From assembly GCA_947367285.1 (NCBI GenBank), contig CANBDB010000009.1, positions 1 to 22,799 on the forward strand: a DNA stretch of 22,799 nucleotides. Reading direction: 5' to 3'. Shown here one piece after another: positions 1 through 6,879 of this stretch. The position numbers were made by a program, and so were the translations under genes. Below the pieces are notes generated by a model, which made no database searches, was not told where the DNA came from, and saw only the letters and a program-made list of their open reading frames with translations. Positions within the stretch are counted from its first letter, which is position 1. Each line of letters begins with the position of its first letter. This stretch comes from an uncultured Clostridia bacterium (GTDB taxonomy: Bacteria > Bacillota > Clostridia > Oscillospirales > CAG-272).

Positions 1-95
1 CCGAAGAAGTTCTTCTCAAATTCCTCCATCGCTTTGAAAGGGTCATAGGAACCAAGAAAATGGTTGTTGCGTGCAAAGGGTGTAAGTTCAAACAT
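1..95 (-). CDS. hsp20: Small heat-shock protein (Hsp20/alpha-crystallin family), N-terminal fragment
   Basis: Only the first 31 codons lie in the window, because the gene runs off the left edge. The peptide begins MFELTPFARNNHFLGSYDPF and continues with a KAMEEFEKNFF-like stretch, which resembles the N-terminus of clostridial Hsp20 proteins. A strong ribosome binding site (AAGGAGG, plus-strand 104-110) sits just upstream of the ATG. These proteins are ATP-independent holdases that keep unfolding cytosolic proteins soluble during heat stress. The alpha-crystallin domain itself is outside the window, so the family call rests on the short N-terminus plus the upstream CIRCE operator, which is typical of class I heat-shock genes. 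An unrelated protein with a similar start cannot be fully excluded. Confidence 0.75.
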   Translation of the reverse strand, partial: MFELTPFARNNHFLGSYDPFKAMEEFEKNFF

Positions 96-254
96 AACAG
101 AATCCTCCTTATAGATTTGTTTTCATATGATTTGCAAAAAGAGATTAGTTTATACGGAATGTTGGCGCCTTGATCCCGCACCTCTTTTTACGAGAATAAT
201 GATATACCTAAAATGTTACACAAAAATTACAAAAGTGTATTTCAAATGTAAATA

Positions 255-281
255 TTAGCACTTGTGGACATAGAGTGCTAA
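255..281 (-). promoter_or_regulatory. CIRCE operator (HrcA binding site) in the hsp20 leader
   Basis: The inverted repeat TTAGCACTT-N9-GAGTGCTAA matches the CIRCE consensus TTAGCACTC-N9-GAGTGCTAA at 17 of 18 positions, with exactly nine bases between the arms. It lies about 160 bases upstream of the hsp20 start codon in a gene-free stretch. HrcA represses heat-shock genes by binding CIRCE, so hsp20 is probably HrcA-controlled. The rest of 96-384 has no gene. It contains two weaker half-site-like sequences (299-307 and 350-356). A tentative minus-strand -35 (GTGACA, plus 309-314) lies just upstream of CIRCE, with a poor -10 after it. Confidence 0.9.
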
Positions 282-384
282 TATTTAATGCCGCATATAA
301 GTGCTATTGTCACTTTTAATGAATTGTATTTGGCATATAATTGATTAGTGTGCTAATATCTCTTTTAGACAGTTATGATCGAAT

Positions 385-420
385 AAAAAACGATGAGATG
401 TCATAGATAACATCTCATCG
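385..420 (-). terminator. Intrinsic terminator of the antiporter gene
   Basis: A perfect 11-base-pair inverted repeat (CGATGAGATGT and ACATCTCATCG) with an eight-base loop occupies 391-420. On the minus strand it is followed by a run of six T (plus 385-390). It begins 7 bases after the antiporter stop codon, so it ends that transcript and insulates hsp20 from it. Confidence 0.92.
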
Positions 421-426
421 GCTTGT

Positions 427-1719
427 TTATGAGTAGTTTTTCTTAGCAAGATGCTCGTCCCGCGCACTCTTGCGTCCTTCTTCCTTGATGTCGCCTGCCT
501 TGGTAAGAGCCATCTTTGTGAGGAACGGACCGACGATCTCATAGATCAGGACGGCGAACAGTGTAATGTTGCGGACAATAGCACCATCTGGACCAAGCTC
601 AATAGCCTTGATCGCCATACCGAGTGCAACACCTGCCTGCGGAAGCAAGGTGATGCCGAGATATTTGATGATGTTGGGATCGGATTTTGTAATCCTTGCG
701 CTGATATTTGCACCGTAATATTTCCCGAGAGAGCGTGCGATGATGTAAATGATACCAACAACTACGACTGTCCACTGCGCGAATACCGAGAGGTCCAGCT
801 CCGCGCCGCTGATGACGAAGAACAGGATTAGCACAGGAGTCGTCCATCTGTCGGCTCTGTCCATCAGCTCTTCGGAAACCTCGCAGATGTTGCAGAATAC
901 AGTTCCAAGCATCATGCAGGCAAGCAAGGAAGAAAAGGCAATATGGATATCGCCAATTTCAAACTTCAAGCCGGAGAGCGCAACGGTCAGCATAACGAAG
1001 GTGACCGAAACCGCCATACGCTTAGAGCGAGAATGGAAATACCTTTCGCAAAGAGTAAAGAGCAAGCCCATCACAAATCCGAGCAAGAGCGATAGAACGA
1101 TCTCAAGCAGGGGCTCAAGGATGATGGCAAGTGGGCTGACACCTGCCGTGCCCATCGACCTTGCGATACCGAAGGAGATTGCGAACACCACAAGACCAAC
1201 CGCATCGTCAAGAGCAACGACGGGAAGGAGAACATCTGTAACCGGTCCCTTCGCCTTGTATTGCTTGACAACCATCAGCGTAGCGGCGGGAGCCGTCGCA
1301 GTCGCAACCGATGCGAGAACGATTGCCGCAGGGATAGAAAGTGTGTCGGGCATAGCAAAGTGTAATGCAATCAAAGCAACGTCCACCACAATGGTGGTGA
1401 TCAATGCTTGAAGGACACCGATAACGGTTGCTTGTTTACCAATCTTTTTGAGTTGTGAGAGTCTGAACTCGTTGCCCATGGAGAAAGCGATAAAGCCAAG
1501 TGCGAGATCGGAGATCAATCCGAAGCCCTCAATTTGCTCCGAAATAATACCGATTCCGGGAATATTGAGTGCACCGAGCACAAATGGTCCGATCAGAACG
1601 CCGGAGATCAAATATGCGGTAACTGCGGGGAGTTTCACGAGCTTGGCAAGTCTTGATAAGAGCAGACCTGAAAGCAGTGCGATGGATAAACTCAAAAAGA
1701 TACTTGCTGTTTGAGTCAT
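427..1719 (-). CDS. Cation:proton antiporter (CPA2/NhaP-like, Na_H_Exchanger family)
   Basis: The 430-residue protein is highly hydrophobic, with about 12 predicted membrane segments and a short basic C-terminus. It matches the sodium/hydrogen exchanger fold (PF00999): an alternating pattern of small and hydrophobic residues, a VALDDAVGLVVFAI segment carrying the paired acidic residues typical of the ion-binding site, and a GAELDLSVF segment late in the protein. It likely exchanges Na+ or K+ for H+ at the cytoplasmic membrane. I chose the internal ATG at 1719 because AGAAGG lies eight bases upstream; the longer frame to 1767 adds a basic, poorly hydrophobic tail with no ribosome binding site. 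It is transcribed alone, from the promoter at 1843-1871 to the terminator at 385-420. The transported ion cannot be read from sequence. Confidence 0.85.
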   Translation of the reverse strand: MTQTASIFLSLSIALLSGLLLSRLAKLVKLPAVTAYLISGVLIGPFVLGALNIPGIGIISEQIEGFGLISDLALGFIAFSMGNEFRLSQLKKIGKQATVIGVLQALITTIVVDVALIALHFAMPDTLSIPAAIVLASVATATAPAATLMVVKQYKAKGPVTDVLLPVVALDDAVGLVVFAISFGIARSMGTAGVSPLAIILEPLLEIVLSLLLGFVMGLLFTLCERYFHSRSKRMAVSVTFVMLTVALSGLKFEIGDIHIAFSSLLACMMLGTVFCNICEVSEELMDRADRWTTPVLILFFVISGAELDLSVFAQWTVVVVGIIYIIARSLGKYYGANISARITKSDPNIIKYLGITLLPQAGVALGMAIKAIELGPDGAIVRNITLFAVLIYEIVGPFLTKMALTKAGDIKEEGRKSARDEHLAKKNYS

Positions 1720-1842
1720 AGAATACGCCTTCTTTCTAAATGATTTTTGATTACGGGAGTTAATCATTCAGATATGATGTGAGGGTATTCACTATGCTCT
1801 CAAAAGAATCCTCTATGGTTGAGCTCTCTTTACCAAATATGT

Positions 1843-1871
1843 ATTATAGTACTTTTACATGAAAATGTCAA
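1843..1871 (-). promoter_or_regulatory. Sigma-A promoter of the antiporter gene
   Basis: On the minus strand TTGACA (1871-1866) is followed after exactly 17 bases by TATAAT (1848-1843), a perfect consensus vegetative promoter. Transcription would start near 1836, leaving an untranslated leader of roughly 115 bases. The leader contains a weak CTCAA/TTGAG inverted repeat (around 1799-1823) but no riboswitch I can recognise. Confidence 0.93.
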
Positions 1872-1885
1872 TGCCAATAGAAAAA

Positions 1886-2449
1886 TTAAATTTTTAAATG
1901 CTTGTCGAGTGTATTGATAATTGTTGGGAGCATAAGCGAGAATACAATTGCTGTAAGGATTCCGGCAATCAAGCGTGATGGAATCGCAAAGAATATTGCG
2001 AGATACGATGAATAATAGCCGTATAGCTTTTGCTCAATCAACATAGCTCCCGTATTCAGTATTGTAACGATCAGCGAGCTGACGCAGGTCTCAATTGTCA
2101 AGATGCCGGGTTTTGTGCTTTTCTTGAATGCTCGGAACAAATATCCTATGGTGATACCGCGAACAACGGCAGGTAATACCCAAAGAACCGTTGTTGCGCT
2201 GATACCGTAGGTGATGAGTTGCCCGATAAAAGCACCAATAAAGCCTGTCGCTGCGCCCCACCAAGGACCGCAGAAGACGGCAACGATAATAACGGGAAGT
2301 CCGCTGATAGAGATCTTCAGGTTGTTACCGAACGGAGCGCTGACCGATACTGCCAGAAAATCAAGGCATACGTAAAGAGCAGCCATAACTCCGGCAAGAC
2401 AGATCATTTTAATGTTGTTAGATGATTTTTGATTTTTTGCTTTTTGCAT
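1886..2449 (-). CDS. folT: Folate-family ECF transporter S component
   Basis: This 187-residue membrane protein has a basic N-terminus (MQKAKNQKSSNNIK) followed by about six hydrophobic segments, with the features of energy-coupling-factor substrate-binding (S) components: ICLAGVMAALYVCLDFLAV in segment 1 and GPWWGAATGFIGAFIGQLI in the middle. The S component captures a vitamin and works with a shared EcfA/A'/T module encoded elsewhere. Folate specificity is supported by the THF riboswitch directly upstream. The start at 2449 is fixed by AAAGGAGG seven bases upstream; a longer frame to 2602 would translate through the riboswitch and is not credible. The gene follows pfkA on the same strand, and readthrough from pfkA is possible. 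No clear terminator follows it before the antiporter promoter. Confidence 0.88.
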   Translation of the reverse strand: MQKAKNQKSSNNIKMICLAGVMAALYVCLDFLAVSVSAPFGNNLKISISGLPVIIVAVFCGPWWGAATGFIGAFIGQLITYGISATTVLWVLPAVVRGITIGYLFRAFKKSTKPGILTIETCVSSLIVTILNTGAMLIEQKLYGYYSSYLAIFFAIPSRLIAGILTAIVFSLMLPTIINTLDKHLKI

Positions 2450-2456
2450 AAAAATA

Positions 2457-2492
2457 ACCTCCTTTGTCCCGTGGTTCCGGAAGCAAGGAGGT
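2457..2492 (-). promoter_or_regulatory. Ribosome binding site of folT with a perfectly complementary anti-SD
   Basis: The folT Shine-Dalgarno AAGGAGGT (minus strand, plus 2464-2457) is matched by an exact complement ACCTCCTT (plus 2492-2485) lying between the riboswitch and the start codon, separated by 20 bases. The resulting 8-base-pair hairpin would hide the ribosome binding site. No T-run follows the riboswitch, so this is the probable expression platform, acting on translation. Confidence 0.72.
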
Positions 2493-2507
2493 GGTCCCTT
2501 GGATTCG

Positions 2508-2600
2508 GCAGCGGGATGCGACAATCGAACCGCGAAATATCTTCGTCCACCCAACAACTCCCCGTTCGGATGGCACTTTACGCTCGATCGTCTACTCTGC
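2508..2600 (-). promoter_or_regulatory. Tetrahydrofolate (THF) riboswitch upstream of folT
   Basis: The 93-base minus-strand segment matches the THF riboswitch class in order and structure. It has closing GCAG/CTGC, the conserved GAGTAGA at the 5' side, and a nine-base-pair helix GACGATCGA/TCGATTGTC with one G-U pair. Next come an arm CCATCC/GGGTGG with a GAACGGGGAGTTGTT-like loop, then ACGAAG...CGCGG, and the conserved GCATCC near the 3' end. The pattern closely parallels the Eubacterium siraeum folT riboswitch as I recall it. It begins 17 bases after the pfkA stop codon; a CATAAT sequence just before it could be a -10 box, without a clear -35. Bound folate would be expected to lower folT expression. 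Confidence 0.93.
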
Positions 2601-2616
2601 ATAGATTATGAATTGT

Positions 2617-3576
2617 TCAGATTGAGATTGTATTTGCTAATCTGTATGTCTCTTGGTCAAAGGATTTGACCATATTTAATGCCTCAAAAATATCGTAGTC
2701 CACGATTTTATTATCCTTCAATCCAATCACGCGGTTTCCAACGCCTTTGCTGAGAAGCTCGACGGCTGCATATCCCATTTTAGATGCAACGACTCTGTCG
2801 CGAAGTGTTGGATTTCCACCACGCTGAATATGCCCAAGAATGGTTGCACGTGTTTCAATGCCCGTCGATTCCTGAAGCTGCCTTGCAAGCTGTGTTGCAT
2901 CGCAAAGCCCTTCCGAAACAACGATGATGAAATGGTTTCTGCCGTTCTTTTTGGTTTCAAGAATCTTGTCGATCACATTCTGCAAATCAAAGCCGATCTC
3001 AGGAACGATGATGGCAGTGGCACCGACTGCAAGACCGCTTTGAAGGGCAATGTCTCCCGCACCGTGTCCCATAACCTCTACCACACTGCATCTTTCATGC
3101 GAGCAAGCAGTGTCGCGGAGCTTGTCTACCAGTTCCACAACCGTATTCATTGCCGTGTCAAAGCCTATTGTATATTCGGTTGATGGAATATCGTTGTCAA
3201 TCGTTCCGGGAATGCCGATGCAGGGGATTCCTCTGAGCGAAAGATCTCTTGCACCTCTGAATGAGCCGTCACCGCCAATGACAACCAGCCCCTCGATTCC
3301 GTTGACTTTGCAGTTTTTGATTGCTTCTTGCATTCCTTCCTCCGTAGTAAAGCGCAGACAGCGAGCGGTATATAACACTGTTCCACCGCGTTGGATAATA
3401 TCGGATACCGAGCGAATATCAAGATCGACGATGTTGTTTTCAATCAGTCCATTATAGCCGCGCTTAATGCCTTTAACGGTCATTCCCATGGAAGCAGCGG
3501 TTCTAACGATCGAACGTACAGCCGCATTCATTCCGGGCGCATCTCCGCCGCTTGTAAGTACACCTATGGTTTTCAT
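2617..3576 (-). CDS. pfkA: ATP-dependent 6-phosphofructokinase
   Basis: The 319-residue length is exactly that of bacterial group I PfkA. It phosphorylates fructose 6-phosphate to fructose 1,6-bisphosphate, the committed step of glycolysis, in the cytosol. Visible signatures are the N-terminal GVLTSGGDAPGMNAAVR nucleotide loop, GGDGS at residues 101-105 (glycine at the fourth position indicates ATP rather than pyrophosphate as donor), GTIDNDI at 125-131 with the catalytic aspartate, and the ILGHIQRGGNPTLRDR segment for sugar-phosphate binding. The start has AGGTGA upstream. The gene lies between the lysA operon and folT, and its leader carries one of four ANTAR-type hexaloop/terminator elements, which would link glycolytic flux to nitrogen control. 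Confidence 0.97.
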   Translation of the reverse strand: MKTIGVLTSGGDAPGMNAAVRSIVRTAASMGMTVKGIKRGYNGLIENNIVDLDIRSVSDIIQRGGTVLYTARCLRFTTEEGMQEAIKNCKVNGIEGLVVIGGDGSFRGARDLSLRGIPCIGIPGTIDNDIPSTEYTIGFDTAMNTVVELVDKLRDTACSHERCSVVEVMGHGAGDIALQSGLAVGATAIIVPEIGFDLQNVIDKILETKKNGRNHFIIVVSEGLCDATQLARQLQESTGIETRATILGHIQRGGNPTLRDRVVASKMGYAAVELLSKGVGNRVIGLKDNKIVDYDIFEALNMVKSFDQETYRLANTISI

Positions 3577-3593
3577 TATTTTTCACCTCACGT

Positions 3594-3640
3594 AAAAAGA
3601 GCAAAGTTATCCCGATAAAAAATCAGAACGCCTTTGCTCT
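3594..3640 (-). promoter_or_regulatory. ANTAR-type hexaloop hairpin overlapping a terminator, pfkA leader
   Basis: On the minus strand AGAGC-[AAAGGC]-GTTCT (plus 3640-3625) forms a 5-base-pair hairpin with a hexaloop that has A at position 1 and G at position 4. The same 5' bases (AGAGCAAAG) pair perfectly with CTTTGCTCT (plus 3606-3598) to form a longer hairpin. That hairpin has an inner 7-base-pair stem and is followed by TTTT, a plausible intrinsic terminator. The two folds exclude each other. A TAATAT sequence a few bases upstream could be a -10 box, which would put the hairpin at the transcript 5' end. The simpler alternative is that this is only the terminator of the lysA operon. Confidence 0.6.
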
Positions 3641-3674
3641 AAATATTATTTTGTTTTCGAAAGATTGGTATTTG

Positions 3675-5006
3675 TTAAAGGACACCTTGCAGTACACGCA
3701 CTTCCTCAAGAACGTCATTCTTAATGAGGTCGTCGTAGGTTTCTCTTTTTACAATGATCTTGGCTTCATTGCCGCTAACCATCACGATTGGAGGACGTGG
3801 AATGCGGTTATAATTGCTGGACATAGAATAATTGTATGCTCCTGTAGCAAGAACTGCAAGCGTATCGCCAACGTGGATCTGAGGCATCATAACGTGCTCT
3901 TGTATAAGATCTCCCGATTCGCAACACTTTCCCGCAATGGTAATGGGAGCGACAGGTTCGGCGGACGCATTGTTCGCCAAAATTGCGGTGTATTTGGAGC
4001 CGTATAGAATATAACGCGGGTTGTCACACATACCTCCGTCAATGGAAACGTAGGTGCGGACATTCTCAATCTCCTTTACGCAGCCAACCGTGTAAAGCGT
4101 AATGCCTGCTGAGGCAACGATAGAGCGTCCCGGCTCAAATACAAGGAAGGGAAGATCAATTCCTTTTTCTTGTGCAAGTTCCTTAACCACATTTGTCACC
4201 TTGTGAATGTATTCGGATGGTGCAATCGGATCGTCGGTCGCGGTATATTTGATACCAAAACCTCCGCCGAGGTTGAGAATATTTACTTTGATACCAAGTT
4301 TGTCATAAAGGTCAGCAATAAAACCAATCATCACTTTGGCAGCCTCGCAGAAGGGTTCGACGTCAAAGATCTGCGAGCCGATATGACAGTGAACACCGTC
4401 AATCTGAATGTTACTCATCGAGAGTGCGAGCTTATGTATCTCGTAAGCCTCACCGTTCTCAAGAGCAACGCCGAATTTGGAATCAATCTGTCCCGTCTTT
4501 ACAAAATCATGAGTATGAGCATCAATACCGGGCTTGATACGGAAGAGAATACGTTGATTAACGTTTTTTTCATTTGCAATGCGATTCAGAAGCTCAAGCT
4601 CATATTTGTTATCTACCACGATGTGACCGACACCGCAATTCAGTGCAAGCTCGATCTCGTCGGGCGTTTTATTATTGCCGTGGAAGAATACTTTTTCCAT
4701 CGGGAAGCCTGCCTTGTAGAGTGTGTAAAGCTCACCGCCCGAAACAACGTCGGCTCCAAGCCCTTCTTCTGCAACGAGTCTTCCGGTATACATTGTACAA
4801 AGTGCTTTGCTTGCAAAGAGAACGAGACCGTGTCCGTCATAATAGGTGTCAATTGCATTTTTATATGCACGGCAATTGTCACGCATCAGATCCTCGTCCA
4901 GTACGTAGAGCGGGGTACCGAATATCTTTGCAAGCTCCACGGTATCGTGCTGACCGATGACAAGATGATTTTCTGAGTTGATAGAGAGATTTGGCGAATG
5001 AAACAT
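3675..5006 (-). CDS. lysA: Diaminopimelate decarboxylase
   Basis: The 443-residue protein is a fold-III PLP-dependent decarboxylase that converts meso-diaminopimelate to L-lysine and CO2. The PLP lysine is K67 in the LFASKALCT segment. HCHIGSQIFD, the phosphate-binding NLGGGFGIKY, FEPGRSIVA, CESGDLI and GAYNYSMSSNYNR near the C-terminus are all standard family blocks in the right order. It starts 15 bases after the ANTAR gene stop, behind AAGGA, so it is co-transcribed with the nitrogen operon and is its last gene. A lysine biosynthesis gene here is slightly unusual, but it fits a link between glutamate-derived amino nitrogen and diaminopimelate for the cell wall. Ornithine/arginine decarboxylases share the fold, but the DAP-type blocks favour LysA. 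Confidence 0.94.
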   Translation of the reverse strand: MFHSPNLSINSENHLVIGQHDTVELAKIFGTPLYVLDEDLMRDNCRAYKNAIDTYYDGHGLVLFASKALCTMYTGRLVAEEGLGADVVSGGELYTLYKAGFPMEKVFFHGNNKTPDEIELALNCGVGHIVVDNKYELELLNRIANEKNVNQRILFRIKPGIDAHTHDFVKTGQIDSKFGVALENGEAYEIHKLALSMSNIQIDGVHCHIGSQIFDVEPFCEAAKVMIGFIADLYDKLGIKVNILNLGGGFGIKYTATDDPIAPSEYIHKVTNVVKELAQEKGIDLPFLVFEPGRSIVASAGITLYTVGCVKEIENVRTYVSIDGGMCDNPRYILYGSKYTAILANNASAEPVAPITIAGKCCESGDLIQEHVMMPQIHVGDTLAVLATGAYNYSMSSNYNRIPRPPIVMVSGNEAKIIVKRETYDDLIKNDVLEEVRVLQGVL

Positions 5007-5021
5007 AGCTTTTGTCCTTGA

Positions 5022-5606
5022 TTATGAATAGGTTTTAATAATTTCTTCGGCAATTTCACGTTTGGAAATACAGCGGTCCATTGCCTGTTTTTCAATGTAT
5101 CTGTGTGCGTCCGCTTCTGTCATTTTCAAGCTGTCGATCAGAACCCATTTTGCGCGGTTGACGATGCGGATCTCCTGCATCTTTTCCTCGGTTGACACGG
5201 TTTTCTTTTCAAACTTCTTTAGCCGCTCTCTTGTTGCGATCATCCAGTCGATTGCCTGAGACACGATGGGCTTGGAGGTTGGCTTTGGCAAAACGTAAAC
5301 TCCGTACTCCGCAACCCGATTATAGGTCGTGGTGTAAACGTCCGAGCGAACCATTAACAATGCTACGGAGGTTTTCAGTCCGGTAAGATCCATCGCAAAG
5401 CGAACGCCTGCGTCATCGGGAAGGGGAGAGTTAATTACGATAAAATCATAGGCACGGTCTGCCAAAGCGCGTTTAGCGGAATTGACGCTCGTTTCAAAAC
5501 GGACGGGGTCAAATTTGGAGTCGGGTAGTAATGGGATAAGTGCTGAATTGAAAGCGTCGGACGCAGAAACGACCAAAACGCTGTAAATCTGTTCCTGTAA
5601 GCTCAC
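5022..5606 (-). CDS. ANTAR-domain RNA-binding response regulator with a degenerate receiver
   Basis: The 194-residue protein has an N-terminal receiver-like domain (about 8-118), a charged helical linker (120-145) and a C-terminal three-helix ANTAR domain (about 140-194) with the typical NRAKWVLIDSLKMTEADAHR and ISKREIAEEII pattern. ANTAR proteins such as EutV and NasR bind RNA hairpins with A1/G4 hexaloops and prevent transcription termination. Here the usual phosphoacceptor aspartate is N59 (YDFIVINSPLP) and the acidic pair after strand 1 is missing (VLVVSAS), although the strand-5 lysine is kept (K108 in LPKPT). This is therefore a pseudo-receiver unlikely to be phosphorylated. I chose the GTG at 5606, six bases after AAGGAGGG; a GTG at 5624 adds six residues. 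It lies between glnA and lysA. Likely targets are the four hexaloop leaders in this window. Confidence 0.9.
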   Translation of the reverse strand: MSLQEQIYSVLVVSASDAFNSALIPLLPDSKFDPVRFETSVNSAKRALADRAYDFIVINSPLPDDAGVRFAMDLTGLKTSVALLMVRSDVYTTTYNRVAEYGVYVLPKPTSKPIVSQAIDWMIATRERLKKFEKKTVSTEEKMQEIRIVNRAKWVLIDSLKMTEADAHRYIEKQAMDRCISKREIAEEIIKTYS

Positions 5607-5641
5607 ATTACTCCCTCCTTCCACTGTAGATTTGATTGTTA

Positions 5642-6859
5642 TCAGATGAGTTTTCTGCTGTAAAGCTCTATGATCTGCTCCGGCAGATGTTTGCGAATAA
5701 ATGTGCTTTCCTTCATAACGGTAATCGCTTCATCAAGAGAAGATGGAAGCTTCTTAAACTGACTCAGCGTTTCTTCGTCCGCTTTAAAGAGGTTGATATC
5801 GGAGGCGGGAGGCGGGGTTAGATTATTCTGAATACCGTACAGTCCCGCATATATGAGAAGCGCAAAGGCAAGATAAGGGTTTGCCGTTGGGTCGGGAGAA
5901 CGAAGCTCAACGCGCTTCTGCTCGTAAACGGCGGCAGGAACGCGAACAAGCTGAGAGCGGTTTTCAGCCGACCAGGAAATATAGGCAGGTGCTTTGCTTT
6001 GACCGAATCTTTCATAGGATGCCTCGGAGGGATTCAAAAAGGCGGTCATTTCGGGAATGAATTCCAGCACTCCCGCGATGATGTGTGAAAGCGATACCTC
6101 GCCTTTTTCGCTGTTCGCTGAAATATTGATGTGAAAGCCGTTTCCCGCTTTGTCCTTCAAGGGCTTTGGCGTGAAATCAGCCCACAGACCGTTTCTGCCC
6201 GAAACGGTTTTTACAACGGTTTCAAAGGTCTGCGAGTTATCTGCGGCAGTCAAGGCATCGGAATAGCGGAAATCGATCTCGTTTTGTCCCGGTCCCTCCT
6301 CGTGATGTGAGCTTTCGGGGCGGATGCCCATCTGTTCCAGCATCAGGCAGATCTCTCGGCGAATGTTTTCGCCCCTATCCTCGGGAGCAATATCCATATA
6401 ACCTGCCTCGTCATAAGGCGTATCGGTTTTGTTGCCAAGCTCGTCCAGCTTAAATAGATAAAATTCAAGCTCGGGACCGAAATCAAAGGCAATTCCGCAT
6501 TTTTTAGCATCGTCAATAGCACGGATCAGAATGCTTCTTGTGTCGCATTCAAAAATTCTTCCGTCGGGATAGGTGATCGTACAGAACATACGAACCACAC
6601 GCCCATGATCGGGACGCCATGGAAGCACCGAGAGTGTGGACGGATCAGGGTGTAGCATCAAGTCGGAGTGAGTTTCATCACCGAAGCCTCTGATGGCAGA
6701 TGCGTCAAAAGCAATGCCGTCCTTAAAGGCGCGAGGAAGCTCACTCGGCATAATGGAAATATTCTTTTGTTTGCCGTAAATATCGCAAAACGCAAGACGG
6801 ATAAACTTCACGTCCTCCTCCTTTACGTATTGCATAACTTCCTCTTTCGTGTACTTCAT
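5642..6859 (-). CDS. glnA: Type I glutamine synthetase, short form
   Basis: This 405-residue enzyme makes glutamine from glutamate, ammonium and ATP. The N-terminal beta-grasp domain covers about 1-105 and the catalytic domain the rest. Metal and substrate residues are visible: E130 and E132 (FGPELEFYLF), E187/E188 and E194 (HHEEGPGQNEIDF), H243 (AGNGFHINIS), ENR at 299-301 and RVELR at 316-320. It is shorter than typical GSI (about 440-470) because the last C-terminal helices are missing. The usual HxH after the glycine-rich loop is H243-x-N245, so one histidine is replaced. The adenylylation-site tyrosine is replaced by F358 (INLFKADEE), so it is not expected to be adenylylated. The gene follows gltB3 by 20 bases behind AGAGGT and precedes the ANTAR gene by 35. 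Confidence 0.93.
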   Translation of the reverse strand: MKYTKEEVMQYVKEEDVKFIRLAFCDIYGKQKNISIMPSELPRAFKDGIAFDASAIRGFGDETHSDLMLHPDPSTLSVLPWRPDHGRVVRMFCTITYPDGRIFECDTRSILIRAIDDAKKCGIAFDFGPELEFYLFKLDELGNKTDTPYDEAGYMDIAPEDRGENIRREICLMLEQMGIRPESSHHEEGPGQNEIDFRYSDALTAADNSQTFETVVKTVSGRNGLWADFTPKPLKDKAGNGFHINISANSEKGEVSLSHIIAGVLEFIPEMTAFLNPSEASYERFGQSKAPAYISWSAENRSQLVRVPAAVYEQKRVELRSPDPTANPYLAFALLIYAGLYGIQNNLTPPPASDINLFKADEETLSQFKKLPSSLDEAITVMKESTFIRKHLPEQIIELYSRKLI

Positions 6860-6879
6860 TTCACTACCTCTTTCTTTCC

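Noticed and set aside
1720..1842. A possible leader peptide or attenuator in the antiporter 5' region
   Set aside because: A short frame with a GTG start (ending NTLTSYLND) and a weak CTCAA/TTGAG repeat exist, but there is no ribosome site, no T-run and no known parallel.
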